The notes beneath the pieces were generated by a model. The model was not told where the DNA came from, did not search any database, and saw only the letters and a list, made by a program, of their open reading frames with translations. DNA of 64,000 nucleotides from the NCBI GenBank assembly GCA_934045075.1, contig OW203724.1:9101473-9165472 (forward strand). The letters are read 5' to 3'. Both the position numbers and the translations under genes were made by a program. Positions 1 to 11,642 of this stretch are shown piece after piece (the stretch's first letter is position 1; each line of letters starts with the position of its first letter). This DNA is from Yponomeuta sedellus. Its lineage: Eukaryota > Arthropoda > Insecta > Lepidoptera > Yponomeutidae.

Positions 1-447
1 ATATTTTCGACATATATTTTTTATGAAACAGGCCCCTGGGTAACTACCCAGTTACCCAGTCTAACTAGACCGTATTGCTAGTTACAACCAAACCTATCTT
101 TGTACAAAACGACTTTGGAGCAGAGCAGAAGTCTTTAACCTCTTTACTTAGTTTACATTTCATGATAAAATAAAAAGTATTTTTTTCTCAAAATCCCCTG
201 GACCTATTTTGATGCCCTTCTGTCACTTTGAAGTAAGCATATGGGCCTTTACTTTGGAATATATTTCATCGTGGAGCTCCTTGCACCAAGTTCCATACAT
301 TTTTTGCCCATTCTCTTTTGGGTTTTTCTTTCAGTCATATGACTGGCTCTAGTCTTTTTGTGAAGAACGCGATGAATCGCAAACCGTTAAATTGTCGTAT
401 AGAATCAGGCGTTACTTTGCGGAAATCCATAATAGCATTAAAAAGTT
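1..447. other. No feature recognised
   Basis: AT-rich non-coding sequence with no open frame above 60 codons and no similarity that I can see to the repeat families found elsewhere in the window. Confidence 0.4.
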
Positions 448-541
448 AAAATTACTTTGCTGAACTCCGCCAAAAATCCCACAAGCACCATGCGGTTACC
501 TAATGCACCGGCCTCCCTCCCACTTTTTCAAGCAGAAGCAA
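448..541 (+). repeat. Dispersed repeat, copy 1 (partner at 46663-46756)
   Basis: A 94-bp stretch that recurs in the same orientation at 46663-46756 with roughly 90% identity, sharing the blocks 'atcccacaagcaccatg' and 'actttttcaagcagaagca'. Both copies are non-coding. The family is not one I can name; two copies 46 kb apart argue for a dispersed mobile element rather than a tandem duplication. Confidence 0.6.
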
Positions 542-761
542 GACACGAACACACCACCACAAACAACCAATACTTGTGTGAGAAAATACGCGACGCGTTT
601 CGCCTCTAACACGAGGCATCCTCAGGCTCCCAAATGCAAATTTGCATTTAATTTTTTAATGCCGTTAAATTGTCGTTTAAGAGAAGGTAATCCGTCAAGC
701 AGTACTCGTAGGACAATGACTAGCTTACTGTGATTATTTTGCTGTAATGTGCTCCTCAGCC

Positions 762-795
762 GGATTTGGTGCGTATAAGGATACGCACCAAATCC
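762..795. repeat. Perfect 15-bp inverted repeat
   Basis: GGATTTGGTGCGTAT at 762-776 is followed by a 4-base loop and its exact reverse complement at 781-795. A third, direct copy of the arm's start lies at about 864-877. Transcribed, it would form a tight hairpin; it is probably a relic of a fold-back element. Confidence 0.7.
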
Positions 796-892
796 TGAAC
801 GATTCCAATCATCCAACTGTCAAATACCATACTAAATGTTATCGCAAACGTTGGGTTTGAGACAGGATTTGGTGCGCATAATTAGGCCCCGT

Positions 893-1284
893 TTCATAAA
901 ACTACAATTCATAGTTTATTATGCCAATTCCATGTATATTGCATAGCCGATTAGGTAACCCACAGATTGATTGGAAGACTGTAGTAAGTTTAGTTTCCTT
1001 TTTGGCTATTAAAAAAAAAGTTGTACCCAGCAATCGGTAGATGGCGCTGAATCGACTTCGTTACTAGCCGTACTAAATTGCTTTTCTTTATTGTTACTTA
1101 ATTTCAACATATTGTGATCTGATGTGACAATGACATAAGTACGATCTCAAAGTGAAATAATGAAAGTAATGTGTGACGTTCCGTGTAACTTACCTAGCTC
1201 AGCGCCATCTATCCAGCGACTAGGAACGGATTGAAAAGAAACTCCCTCATTGGGATTGTAAACCATGAATTGTAGTTAATGCTA
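893..1284. mobile_element. Fold-back element (MITE-like), unclassified
   Basis: Outer inverted arms lie at 901-925 and about 1253-1276 (both reading ACTACAATTCAT inward), and a nested perfect 13-bp arm pair 'tagatggcgctga' sits near 1031-1043 and 1200-1212. The two nested levels are collinear, as expected for a non-autonomous terminal-inverted-repeat element. A related end ('gagtttcatca...tagtttattat') is visible near 59565-59600. No clear target duplication. Confidence 0.45.
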
Positions 1285-1370
1285 TACTCTTGTGCGAGCA
1301 TATTGTCTATATTTTCAGGTGCATTACTTTAATCCTCGGGTTTTTATCGGACGTGCTGTTATTAGCTGAA

Positions 1371-1440
1371 GACTATGGCGCTCATTAGGGGAGGGCTATA
1401 TCCAGCAGTGGACTAATATAGCCTGAAGAAGAAGAAGAAG
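1371..1440 (+). repeat. LINE/SINE 3' tail fragment with (GAA)n
   Basis: The motif 'atccagcagtggacta...gcctgaagaagaagaag' is the usual 3' end of lepidopteran LINE-derived repeats, terminating in a trinucleotide microsatellite. A copy on the opposite strand lies at 6455-6530, with the same 'tatggcgctcattagggga' block upstream. Confidence 0.6.
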
Positions 1441-1499
1441 TGCCATTAGGGCGATTTAGGAATATTACCGTTTAATAATTTGGACGTGTAATCCAGCGG

Positions 1500-1600
1500 C
1501 CACACAAAATGTACGGGAAGGTTTAGGACGAAACCGGCGAGGGCGCGAATTCTATACAATGCATTGCGCCTATTCGCCTCCATCCCACGACCTTACCATG
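1500..1600 (+). repeat. GC-rich dispersed repeat, 'GCGCGAATTCTAT' family
   Basis: Contains 'gagggcgcgaattctata', which recurs around 33940 (as 'gccgcgaattctatcc'), 34400 and 43715. All copies share an upstream 'gaagg...ggacgaa' block. It is unclassified and non-coding. Confidence 0.45.
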
Positions 1601-2006
1601 TTGACGCTGGCTAAGAAGCACCTCCGGGCTCTCTGTAAGGCTCCCACTACACGGGGGTGTTCAGCATATAAGCCACGCCAAGTGGGTCAGGCTCAAGAGA
1701 CGGGCCTCAGACGACTTACGGACCAGTGCGAGTGGATAGAATATTCTCCAGATTCATTATTCATACAACACGGTAGAACAAGTGCTCTTACTTTAAAGCT
1801 TATTATTTGCTAGGTTGCAAGCTAAACTATCTTTGAAAGTCGTAGGTAGCGTGCTATCGAAGTAGCCTGATTATGGCATCGAATTATGAACTTTGTAAAT
1901 TTATTTCAATATTGTTTCTTATTAGTTTTTCGCCGACTCCTTTTATGTGATTATATTATTTTAAATGTTATTATTATTATAGATTTTCCTAAATAAAATT
2001 AAACGT

Positions 2007-2168
2007 GAATTCCACCCGTGCCGGGATTAGAACCCGCGACCTCTGGCTGTCCGTGCCAGCGCTCTTTCCCACTGAGCTAATGGGCAACTCACCGGCATCA
2101 GTGAGTCGCCCTTATTTTAAATTTCGAACCTCTTTACAATATTTTCTGTATTACGTACAGGCCTTTTA
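2007..2168 (-). repeat. T-SINE copy, diverged
   Basis: Reverse-strand tRNA-like segment (B-box region seen here as 'ccgggattagaacccgcg', changed from the usual 'gggattcgaaccc') followed by the family's 'ttcgaacctctttacaata' and 'tgtattacgtacagg' blocks. The tRNA part carries several substitutions, so this is one of the older copies. Confidence 0.75.
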
Positions 2169-2499
2169 TGTAACAAATATTTTTAGAAAATATTTTTAAA
2201 AAAAAGAAAAGAAAGAAAGACATTTATTACACCAGCAAGACACATCACAGAAACAAAAAACCAGACAATTAACACAACATGAGCATAACAGAAATAAACC
2301 AAATATACAATAAACGAAACAACAAACAGACACATAGGTTTCGCCTGTGGTGTGTCTATAACTTTAATCGGTTTCCACTAAAAACGGCCGTTTTTGGCGA
2401 AAAGTGATTAAACGTGTGCGTCCATTACGAAAATAGCGAAAGCTTTAGTTAGGTTTATGCATATATTTGTTTTTATATTTTATTTAAAAAAATCGCTTT

Positions 2500-3396
2500 G
2501 GGGTGCTAACTAGCGCCACCAATGGAAAAAAATGATAACTATACTAAGTTTTCATCTAAAAGTGAACATGAGAACTTAACAACTGTGACAACTATTTTTA
2601 GAACCTACAATCAATAACCAAGGACTTTAAGTGCATTAAAGTCCTTGATGGTTGATTCTAGGGTCTAGACTGTAAGTTAGGTGTCACAATTGTTAGGCCG
2701 ATATTAGACTATCATATATTCATCATAGAAATATGATGTCATATCTGTCAAATTCTAGGATCATTTTTTTCTATGATGCTGCTCACGAATTGCATATTAC
2801 ATATAAGGTCATATCCACGTCATAGGTAATGAAAATGCATACCAATTTACCCACGTTTTCCATTGCTATGAGCGCAATTATAGTAATTGCCCGGAGGTTG
2901 AGAAAAAAGTAAAGAATAAAAAAAAGAACAATTGACGTATTTGGGTTAGACCGTGGATTGCTAGGCAATCAGAGATAGGATTCGTTAACATATTACTAGA
3001 AGAACTTAGACTGGTAAAGTCCTACAAAATGTACCTCCGTATGGACGGAGACGTATTTAACTATTATATTGTCAATCATTTCAAAACAAAAACTCATTTA
3101 AAATGTCCAATCAGTGCAAAAGATCATCTACTAGTAACTCTGAAGTTAGAAATATGATCATAATTGTACGCATGCTGTCAAATAGGATCATACTTCTATG
3201 ATCATAGACAATATGCATCATATGTTGACATTACACTGTCATAGATTTTTCATACAAATATGAGTCCTACATCTATGATCATATTTCTATGATAGTGTAA
3301 TATTGGCCTTAAGATTCCTCATGTTCACTTTTAGATAAAACCGTATTATAAAACAGGTAATATTTTTTTCCATTGGTGGCGCGATTTAACACCACG
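2500..3396. mobile_element. Large fold-back element, 'CTAGCGCCACCAATGG' family
   Basis: The left arm (about 2500-2575, with 'gcgccaccaatggaaaaaa' and 'tctaaaagtgaacatgag') is repeated in inverse at about 3323-3396. A hairpin sits just inside (2585-2695), with 'aaggactttaa' facing 'ttaaagtcctt'. A further terminal-inverted-repeat element (2696-3308) fills the rest. Ends of the same family appear at 32750, 33270, 33335, 33510 and 57380. No coding capacity; probably non-autonomous. Confidence 0.6.
2696..3308. mobile_element. GGCC-ended terminal-inverted-repeat element, possible PIF/Harbinger MITE
   Basis: Ends read GGCCGATATTAGACTATCAT (2696) and, inverted, GGCCAATATTACACTATCAT (ending 3308). 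Both flanks carry TTA, a candidate 3-bp target duplication. TWA duplications and GGCC-like ends fit PIF/Harbinger elements, but the class is inferred. The interior is rich in 'tcatagaaatatgat'-type short palindromes and has no transposase frame. Confidence 0.55.
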
Positions 3397-5205
3397 AAGC
3401 TGCATGCTTAATGCTGCATGGGTTGTTAAGGAACTTGTTATGAGGAAGAGGAGGAGGGTGAGAAAGACGTGCCTTTACGTATTTTCTCGGCTCCGCCTTG
3501 TTTTGTGTATTTATTCTTCTTTTCATAGAACGCATATTCAACCTCAAGGAAAGTCGCCACTTTCCATTGTCAAATACTTTCTACATCACGTTAAACTTTC
3601 GACGTTAAAAGGCGCGACTCTTCCATCATGCCAATTGACAACATTTCATATTTCACAACGCCTTAAACTAAAAATACAGTTGCTTTATATAAAATACTTG
3701 GTTTGCCTATTTTGGAACGTAATTTCATAATTTCCTTTTGTAATTTTTGCCGAGGGTAGTAAACTAACAGTTGATGCTTTCAAAAAGACGCCTGTAACCG
3801 AAGTCTTCCGGGACCACGGTACTTGCAAAAGTGCAGAAACGTCGGAAAATTGTAAAATGTAAAATGAAACGAGTAAATATCCGTGCAAATACAGTTTTAA
3901 TACAGTTTCTTAATTTTGCTATCCTGATTACTAAGAAATATTTCGAATTTATCACTGCTTAATTTTATAGAAAATAATTAAAAAGCAAAAATTGTGTGAT
4001 GACATGACACATACGGTGGAATGAGGAGTACCGCTGCTTAGTATTAAAAATGTTTAATTTCATTCAAATATCATGTCGGAGTAATTCCTTTTCCTTTCCT
4101 TGATTCCAATGGTTTTTAAAGAGTCGGCAGGGGTGTTGTATGGCTAAATAGTACCATTGAATTTAAAGTAAGTACCGTAAAAAAATGTGTGACGTCTTTC
4201 GGCGTTTACGTTCTTTTAGAATAAGACGAAATACAAACAGGAAATGATGAAGGAAAATAGACGAATTTCCAAAAATATTAAAATACTAGATGAAAACCCG
4301 GCTTCGATCGGGTGAAATGTGACTCAAGTCATAATACACATCTAGGTACACACAAAATGTTGGTAGATATTTCTGTAGTCATCGGTTCTCAAGGAATATT
4401 AAAGGTAAGCAAGGTTCGTATAGCTTAGCTCATTGTGTTTAGTAAATATAGTAAATAAAGACTGCAAAAGCTTATACACATATAATTGTTATTTTAAATC
4501 AACATTCAAAATAAAGTAACATGTTGTCGTAAATATGTTGTCGACTCGAAATCAATATTTTTTTATGCTTTGTTATTCATCTAAGGTTTCGATCGAGTCT
4601 ACCGTACACCTTGACGAAATTATTAATATTGATGTGTCATTTTATTTTGTATCTAGTTTCCTGTAAGACAATAAAAGACGTATGCTAAAAATTTTGAATG
4701 GTGTTAATCAGGGCCGATACTTTCAAACACTAAAGCACTTTCTCAGTTTACAGAGAAGATAACAGTTTCTGCAAACACAAATAATTGAAACTCGTTGGCT
4801 TCAAATTTGAGCCCCAACTTAGTGATAGCTAAGCCCCAACCAGAATACTTTCTCAGACAATCTAAAATCGCTTGCGTGCTACTATATTGTAGAAATATTT
4901 TTTTTTCAAGGAATCCACTTTTATAAATGAAATTCTTCAATAAATCAACGATAATATATAGAGTGCGAGCTATTAAAAACTAGTTGAGTGCTTGAGAGTG
5001 TGATAAACGCAACGTGTGTCGAGAAATATTGTCACCCATTAGATGGAAACTGAAAAAATAAGTCACATGGGGTCAATTTGTAAATTTATTGCCGTATCGC
5101 TGGAAACATCTGTCCTCAGGGCACAAAAAACACGCTCGGTGTAGAGAGGATGCAGTCACGTAGAACCAACGAAATATCTTACGCCTCACCTGTACATGCA
5201 CAGTT
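3397..5205. other. Long non-coding stretch
   Basis: No gene seen. The longest frame (108 codons from 3404) has no recognisable motif and low-complexity composition. The only repeat I recognise is at 3784-3908, listed separately. Confidence 0.4.
3784..3908 (+). repeat. 'AAACGTCGGAAAATTGTAAAA' family fragment
   Basis: Contains 'ccgggaccacgg', 'gaaacgtcggaaaattgtaa' and 'atacagttttaa', in the same order as the fold-back element at 25388-25607. A related arrangement (accacgg ... ctgccgaaacgttgg) occurs near 30290-30345 and 55915-55975. Degraded single copy. Confidence 0.45.
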
Positions 5206-5579
5206 GTAACGGTGCAAACCTCTTTACACTATTTTTTTATTTCTTTAATTCTGTCACCCATTTTTGAGATTTCCTTCATTTCTTCACCGTTACTACTTCA
5301 CATTTCGACTAGACCTGACTATTTTTACCTGCTTATTCTGTTTTTATCCAGTTTTCTGTTTATATCTATAATATAAAATGAATCGCTGAATGTGTTGGTA
5401 AGCGCTTATCTCGAGAGCAGCTGAACCGATTTCGCGTATGGTTCATAAGGAGAGAAAAATAAAAAAAATATTAAAGAATCGACTGTTAGGCGGTACGAAG
5501 TTCGCTGGGTCAGCTAGTTACAAATAAAAGAAACAAACACATTTAAATAAAGCACAAAATTTAAGTCGTTCCAATTCTA
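5206..5579 (+). repeat. Dispersed repeat (partner at 63684-63966) interrupted by a Helitron
   Basis: The blocks 'ggtgcaaacct', 'accgttactactt', 'ctgactatttttacctgctt' and 'gtcgttccaattct' recur in the same order at 63684-63966. The copy here is split by the Helitron-like element at 5365-5517. The copy at 63.7 kb lacks that insert, so it serves as a paralogous empty site. Family unknown. Confidence 0.6.
5365..5517 (+). mobile_element. Short Helitron-like element (non-autonomous)
   Basis: Begins TCTATAATATAAAATGAATC after an A and ends GCTGGGTCAGCTAG before a T, matching the Helitron rule of 5' TC, 3' CTRR and insertion between A and T. A short GCTG/CAGC hairpin abuts the 3' end. Copies with the same two ends occur at 15779-15967 and, reversed, at 17549-17731 and 37763-37931. 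At 153 bp it has no Rep/helicase. Elements of this type are common in Lepidoptera. Confidence 0.75.
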
Positions 5580-5580
5580 T

Positions 5581-6454
5581 TATTCACCGAAAGTTTTATA
5601 ACATCACACAGTGATGATGCTTGGGGCATTTTTAGGCTGACACAATATAATTTTCTGTGTGAAAAAACATATAGAAAATATAGGTCAAACATAGGTGAAA
5701 TAACATAGGGATTTTAATCAATATATTATGTTCACCGCAGCAGGACAAGATTAAGTATTCATTCCACAGTTTAGGCAGTATTGGTATTCTTTACTTCGCT
5801 TGCTAAAGGTTTCTCATACAATAACAATCTGATATTGGTACTTGTAAATGCACGTCGGGATGTTCTAAAAAAATCAGTAGTGTTTTTTTTTCGAGAATAT
5901 AGAAAATATTGTTAGCCTGGGCTGAATACTTCGATTTGGTTTGCTGACGGAACAAAAATCACCTTTTTTTTCGGAACATAAAGATTTAAACCCCACTTGT
6001 TTTGTGAAAAAAAAATAACTATAAAAAAAACACGTAGGTATTCTAATACATACAAAATAATCTTTAAACCTTTTTTTATCTTACATGCAAATATAAACTA
6101 TGTGTGATTGTTGGAGGCGATACAGATTTATTAGTGTATATATTACGATTTTTGTCTCTTTTTCGGTAACAATCGGACTAAAGATCCTATTATTAATATT
6201 CAAGGTTACATTGCAAGAGGTTAAGTTTCGGAAGATAAAAAGAGGTTTTGTTTTATTAATGTTGGTATATCTAATTATTGCTTCTGACACTTTTATTGTA
6301 AATAATAAATGTCATAGTTACTTCAGTTCTTTTAAAACCATTAAATATGTGATGAAATTTAGTTTAAAAAGCATTAGCTGTTTATTTTCATAATCCTGGT
6401 AAATAAAACAATTAACAGGCGGACGAACGTAAAATTTGCGTACTGGCTGGTACT
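5581..6454. other. AT-rich stretch, no gene recognised
   Basis: Poly(A)/poly(T) runs and AT-rich frames on both strands at 6081-6393 (97 and 69 codons, mutually overlapping) without a recognisable motif. Confidence 0.35.
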
Positions 6455-6530
6455 TTCTTCTTCTTCTTCTTCAGGCTATATTAATCCACTGCTGGACAAA
6501 GCCCTCCCCTAATGAGCGCCATAGCGTTGT
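6455..6530 (-). repeat. LINE/SINE 3' tail fragment with (GAA)n
   Basis: Reverse-strand counterpart of 1371-1440: (TTC)n followed by 'aggctatattaatccactgc' and 'gccctcccctaatgagcgcc'. Confidence 0.6.
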
Positions 6531-6855
6531 GGTTCTTTATAACGTGGTTAATTGTATCCGTTACTGTATTAAAACCATTATTCAATGACCTCACAGCTTA
6601 TGATCATTTTTTTATTCCCCCAGAGACTTAAACGTGATGTTATGTAGCCGATATAATACAGAATGTTACACAAAAATCTGTGCTATAATCCTGGTAAGTT
6701 TTATTCAATTCCATTTTGTGATTTTTGCGTGATGCATGCACAAAGAAATAAAATGAGACATACATAATTAATAGACAGAGACAAAATTATTTATTTTTGT
6801 TTAATTAAATTTATTACAAAATTAATATTTATTATAATTATGTAAAGAATAGATT

Positions 6856-7132
6856 TGAACTGGACTTGCTTTGGACATCAGGAGAGAATGAAGGAAGAAA
6901 CATTGACGAAACAAATATAATATTGCGAATGTGAGTGGAAGGGCTGGTAACGACGTCCCAGGCGGACATACATCGACCAAATAGGGATGTATTAGCAAAG
7001 AAGGAAAATAAAACGCAACGAGTTATGAACGTTAATGAAGCGAAGGTGATCTGTCAGGATCGTGGCAAGTGGCAGTCCCTGGTCTCTGCCTACCTCTCTG
7101 GGATACAGGCGTTTGGTATGTATGTTATGTAG
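6856..7132 (+). repeat. LINE-F 3' end fragment, decayed
   Basis: Nucleotide match to 22309-22590, including 'ttgacgaaacaaatat', 'gtgagtggaagggctggtaa' and 'ggtgatctgtcaggatcgtg', ending 'gggatacaggcgt' and 'tatgtatgttatg'. The reading frame that is open at 22309 is broken here by small deletions. It is the C-terminal piece of a non-LTR retrotransposon polyprotein; all copies seen in this window are short 3' fragments. Confidence 0.7.
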
Positions 7133-7890
7133 ATTTGAACTCTATTAGCGGCATCAGAAGGCTATTCGGTAGCCGTACCTTCCGATCATCCAGCACCTGC
7201 TGATAATTTGTTGAGCCATATTAATTAGCGGGGTTCGAGATGATAACAAAAAGAGCAGAACAGAATGACTTTGTGGGTTTGGGCTTGCTGCTTGCGTGTT
7301 TGGCAAAAAACGATTACACAATCCTTTAAGCAAAGTATCTCCTACGAAAATTAGACTAAAATGCTGAACTGAGAGCGTCTGTTTTAAACTTCGTTGTTTA
7401 AAAGCAGCTTTAAGAATTTTATTTATATAAGAACAGTTAGTAAAAAGTCAAAAAAGCTGTAGGTACTCGTAGGTACACCAAAAATTTTCAACGATAGGCT
7501 AGATGATCGGATAGAGTACGAAAAGTTCGAGGTATTATCGTCCAGGCATGCCTGACCCTTTCTAAGTTACCCACTCTGGATTGTTCAACATCAGCCCAAA
7601 TTGTTAATTGAAGTCCGGATTCACTTACATACCTAAGGGGCGTCTAATTGCTAAAGCTAAAATGCGGGAGGAGGGAGTAAGGTACAAAATAAATGTCAAC
7701 AAATCACCACCCACCCCTGTAAGTGGTCAATAAACATCTCACGTCAACTTTTTAATTCTACTTAGAGCTAGGGTTGGCGAACTATTGACTAAATAAGTAG
7801 ATCTACATGAGTATATTATGGTTCATGTAAGTACATATATTATTTTTAAGTTTAAGTATGTATATCATATCGTATTCATATTTGCACCAA
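7133..7890. other. No feature recognised
   Basis: Non-coding AT-rich sequence without repeats I can match to the rest of the window. Confidence 0.35.
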
Positions 7891-8035
7891 CTACCCGTCT
7901 CACTTTTCCTACAGCAACTCCCCATCGTAGGTTATCTGGAAGAAATTGCTCTAAGCATTAAGGCTGCCAATTGTACTGTATCTTTATATTTATTTTGTTA
8001 TTTTTTTCCTGGTGTACAATAATACACAATAAAAC
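7891..8035 (+). repeat. Retroposon 3' end, 'CTGGAAGAAATTGC' family
   Basis: 'tctggaagaaattgctctaa', 'attaaggctgccaattgta' and 'ggtgtacaataatacacaataaa' match the element end at 59080-59182, which leads into a tetranucleotide tract, and the shorter copy at 10545-10650. This is a typical lepidopteran retroposon tail with an AATAAA-like signal. Confidence 0.55.
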
Positions 8036-8321
8036 ACTCTGCTTTTCACTACATCTGTAAGGAATGCAATAAGAAATTAAACATGCGCGCCAATGCAATT
8101 GTTGCAAACGTTATCCGATGAAAAATTGGCCTTACAAATTCAAATTTTTGACATTTTATTTCCAAGAAGAGAGCAAAAAGTTTCGATGCAACGAGTTTGG
8201 CACACAAAGCAGTTCCATACTCTGGTTTAAAACTTCTTGCTTGTTTAGAGCGTAAGATATATATCTCAAGTCCTCAAGAGTGAATGAGAGGTTCGATATC
8301 TCAATAAAACGTGATAGCGTA

Positions 8322-8400
8322 GGTATATAAATTCAATTGGAGTTTGAGTTTATTTACCTTAAGGTAAATAGACTCAAAATCCAATTTTGAATTTATATAC
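8322..8400. repeat. Inverted repeat with no loop, ~39-bp arms
   Basis: The arms meet at 'accttaaggt' and extend outward to 'gtatataaattc' on the left and its complement on the right, with two mismatches and a 2-base indel. A spacer-free palindrome of this size is usually unstable, so the imperfections may be what keeps it. Confidence 0.7.
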
Positions 8401-10544
8401 TTACCATACATGTTTGATTGGATAGCAATAGCTTGTTTTGGGCCCTAACTTTAGGTCAAAATACGTCATTTCGAGCAGATGATGGAGTGAAAAGAATATT
8501 CTTATCTTATCTTCTTATGTTGTCGTTATTGTTTTTCCATACCACATAAATCATAAAAAAGCAGTTTCCTTAATTATTGTAAAAATAACATGAATTTTAA
8601 TGTGTCATTATTTCACGGTAGCTCCGTTAATGAAAAATAGACGATAAAAATGTTGTTGACCGATTTTGTAACAAGATCTTTTTACTCCTCCAAAACATTG
8701 CGTTTTGGCCCTAGTATGTAAATAATAAATTAACCTGTCTTTTGTCAGAGACGAAAAAATATAAACTCGTCGAATCGCTGACACGAAAAGAAGACGAGGT
8801 CAGAGACGAGTTGCCGACGCGGCTTCCTCTACGAATCAGATCAAAACCTGCGGCCCAGGGCATACCAGGCGTTTTTAATTATTTTTTTAATTCGTAAGTA
8901 TGCGCTTGCAGCGGAGATACAACTTTTTCATATGGAGTTCTCTCAGAATTCTACGGGTGCCTTAGGAAAGGATTGAATTGAATTGGAGTCCTTTTGGACC
9001 AGTATTTTTTAATTCTTATTTATTAAGGAAAACAAACAGTAGTACAATGACACTTTAACATAAATACTTAATTATTTAAAGTATTAAATAATTGTACCAC
9101 CAGCACCGTTAACCACACATTAAATAGCGTTATAGCCGAAATTCTAAACCCGAAACGAAAAATAATAAATAACACGTTTGGGGATTTGGGGATAAAGTAA
9201 TAAGCAAAAACCGAGTCGATATTTCTATTTATTTCGTATATACCTTGAGGGTCTATCAAACATACTACAGTGGACAGCAGACAACCTTATTAATGCTAAG
9301 CACTCAACGTAATAGATTAAAATGCACGATTGATGTGCTGTCGGCTGTATGTGACGTGTTTTGTGTGGTGGATGCTATTTCGGTGGATGATTTGATTCTC
9401 GCAAAACGCAAGAGTTTCGTTGCCGATGCACTCTGCTGGCCAATAATCTCCAAGATTTCCCCGCTAAGTGTGCATTCAAGTAATTATAGGCACTTTATCT
9501 TGATCGAACCTCAAATGGGGGCTGATCCGACTCATACCTCTACATCTCTAGCTTTCATCCTTTGCTCGCTTAAGGGTTCCGAACGAGATGGCGCGAGTTT
9601 AACGGTGAAATCGGCTGATTGCCGGGGACCGGACAGCTGCTCAATATTTCATGACGGGATTACTTTTAAATGAAACGAGTTTACATACATAATGCAGAGT
9701 TGCAGGACATTTATCACAGGTTCGTGCATGCCCTTTTCGGGCGACACCTGCTTTATGTGAAATCATTGATGAGGGTCATTAATGCGATGCATACTTACCG
9801 AAATAAAATGTTTTTTTTTTGTACGCGAGGCACTGCTTCGTTGTTTTTATTTCGTAAGTTACCAAGGGGGCAACTGATAGTCGTCTTCTTACTTTTTGTA
9901 TCCGTGCGGCTACAGATTGATATCTAGCTAGATCTCGCGTGATCTGGCCTTTGAAGAGAGACACGCAAAATGCGTGCACAACTTAAGGGACTCCATACAG
10001 TAACACTAAAGATAAGAATATTATTTATTGTACACCTGGGAGCCGATTCTCGCCCATTGCGAATTGAAAGCGTAGACGCAAAATTATCAAAGGCTTAGAC
10101 ATTTGTCGCATAAAAATAACATAAGATGACTCGACAGAGTCATTACACATTAATTGTCTTATTCGAATTTAATCTAGCATGATGTTCAGAATACAGATTT
10201 TGGCTGTCGCTCGACTTTTTATGTAGAATTCAAGGCATAAGCCTTAAGAGACGTATACGAATTATTCGCTAATCAAGTGAGAATTGGCTCCCACAGCACA
10301 TATTACAAAGTATGTAAAGATACAGAACCCATCAGGAGAGAAAAATCGTTCTCTACAGACTTAAATCACAAACATAACTTAAACTCAGGCCTTTATACCA
10401 CAGCGGTAGCTAATTTTTACAGATCGCACTTGCAAAAACTGTCAGACCAATCTCTCAACCATGTTCAAATAGTAATTTTAGGACCCATGGCGTAAACTTC
10501 GCATCTGAGAAAATGATCTGACACTCTTATTAAGACTGAACATG
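8401..10544. other. Long stretch without supported gene
   Basis: Contains an open frame of 142 codons (9245-9673) that lacks an ATG at its start (first in-frame ATG at 9293) and has no motif I recognise. A reverse retroposon tail ('aagaatattatttattgtac') lies near 10014-10035. Otherwise nothing distinctive. Confidence 0.3.
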
Positions 10545-10650
10545 TACCTATATGAAGAAATTGCTATCAGCAATAAGACCGCCAATCATACCTCTTCTTT
10601 TGTAATTATATTATAAGTCTTTTCTGGTGTGTACAATATATAAATAAAAT
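10545..10650 (+). repeat. Retroposon 3' end, 'GAAATTGC' family
   Basis: Short copy of the tail seen at 7891-8035: 'gaagaaattgctatcagcaa', 'aagaccgccaatcatac', then 'ctggtgtgtacaatatataa'. Confidence 0.5.
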
Positions 10651-10662
10651 GCAAAGTCCGGA

Positions 10663-10990
10663 CTGACTGACTCAGTCATCAACGCCTAGTTGGACCGTTG
10701 CACCTAGGAAGCTGAAATTTTGCACAGAGGGTCTATATATAATGTAGGCAAGGAATAAGACCGCGTTTTATTTTAAATTCAAACCCTAAGGGGGCGAAAA
10801 GAGTTGCCAAAATTTGTATGGGGGGTATAAAGAATGTTGACTAATTTTCTTAAAACTTAAAATAAATACTCTTCAACACAATTGAATAAACACGTGTTTC
10901 GCCGTTTTTTTTAATGTAACCCTTAAGGGAGTGATAGGGGTTGCAAAAAACTAAAGCCCACGGAGAGGGAGTCGCGGGCAAAATCAAGTA
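10663..10990 (+). repeat. Insect dispersed repeat, 'ACTGACTGAC...GTCGCGGGC' type
   Basis: The order 'gactgactgactcagtcatc', 'gaagctgaaattttgcaca', 'ataatgtaggca', 'ccctaagggggcgaaaaga', 'cccttaagggagtgat' and 'gagtcgcgggca' is that of an abundant insect repeat I know from lepidopteran genomes. That repeat usually ends 'gaagtcgcgggc...ctagt', so it may be Helitron-related. Class assignment is from memory and uncertain. Confidence 0.6.
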
Positions 10991-11642
10991 AAGAATATCC
11001 TTATCTTATCTTATATTTTAAGGCAAAGTCGTAAGCAGTCTGTAAAGAGCTGAATACTCATATTTATTCAGAAGGTCAAGGGTTTTCTAGGTTTATTCAA
11101 CAGAGTTTAGATGCACTCTCCACTGCTCCTGGGGCAATACCGAGTGCCTGTGTCCGATCAATTTGTTATGCAGTAAGAACGATTTATCTGAGTACAATGA
11201 GCGATTTTTCGCTCCGGGTATTGTTGTTCGAGACGATTCGCCATTATTGTTGGGATAATAAGCGATTCCTCATTCTAAACTTGATATAGAGTTGGATTTA
11301 CACTTGCTTTATTAGCCAATACATTCTATATTATCCATGATCATTAAAACATTGCAGAACTCTATCACTATAGCGATTTGCGAGCAATTAAAACCGATGC
11401 GATTGAGGTTGCCGCGATTACTTAGCGATTGCGCGGCCACCACGCCGCGATGATGCCGTGCCAACGCAGCGATATCGCTGCGATTATCTTTGTCAACGCC
11501 ATTTTGTGCAATAGACATGACAAACATTTTTAAATCCTCTTCCATAATGGGGGACACATTTATTATTGATAAAAAACCTATATTTTAGTAATTATCTAAA
11601 TTTTGACGAAGGTCTAAAACCCAACTTAGTTTGTGTTAACTT

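Noticed and set aside
9245..9673. 142-codon frame without an ATG start
   Set aside because: No motif, no homologous copy in the window, no codon-use contrast that I can judge; chance or an undetectable exon. Not supported as a gene.
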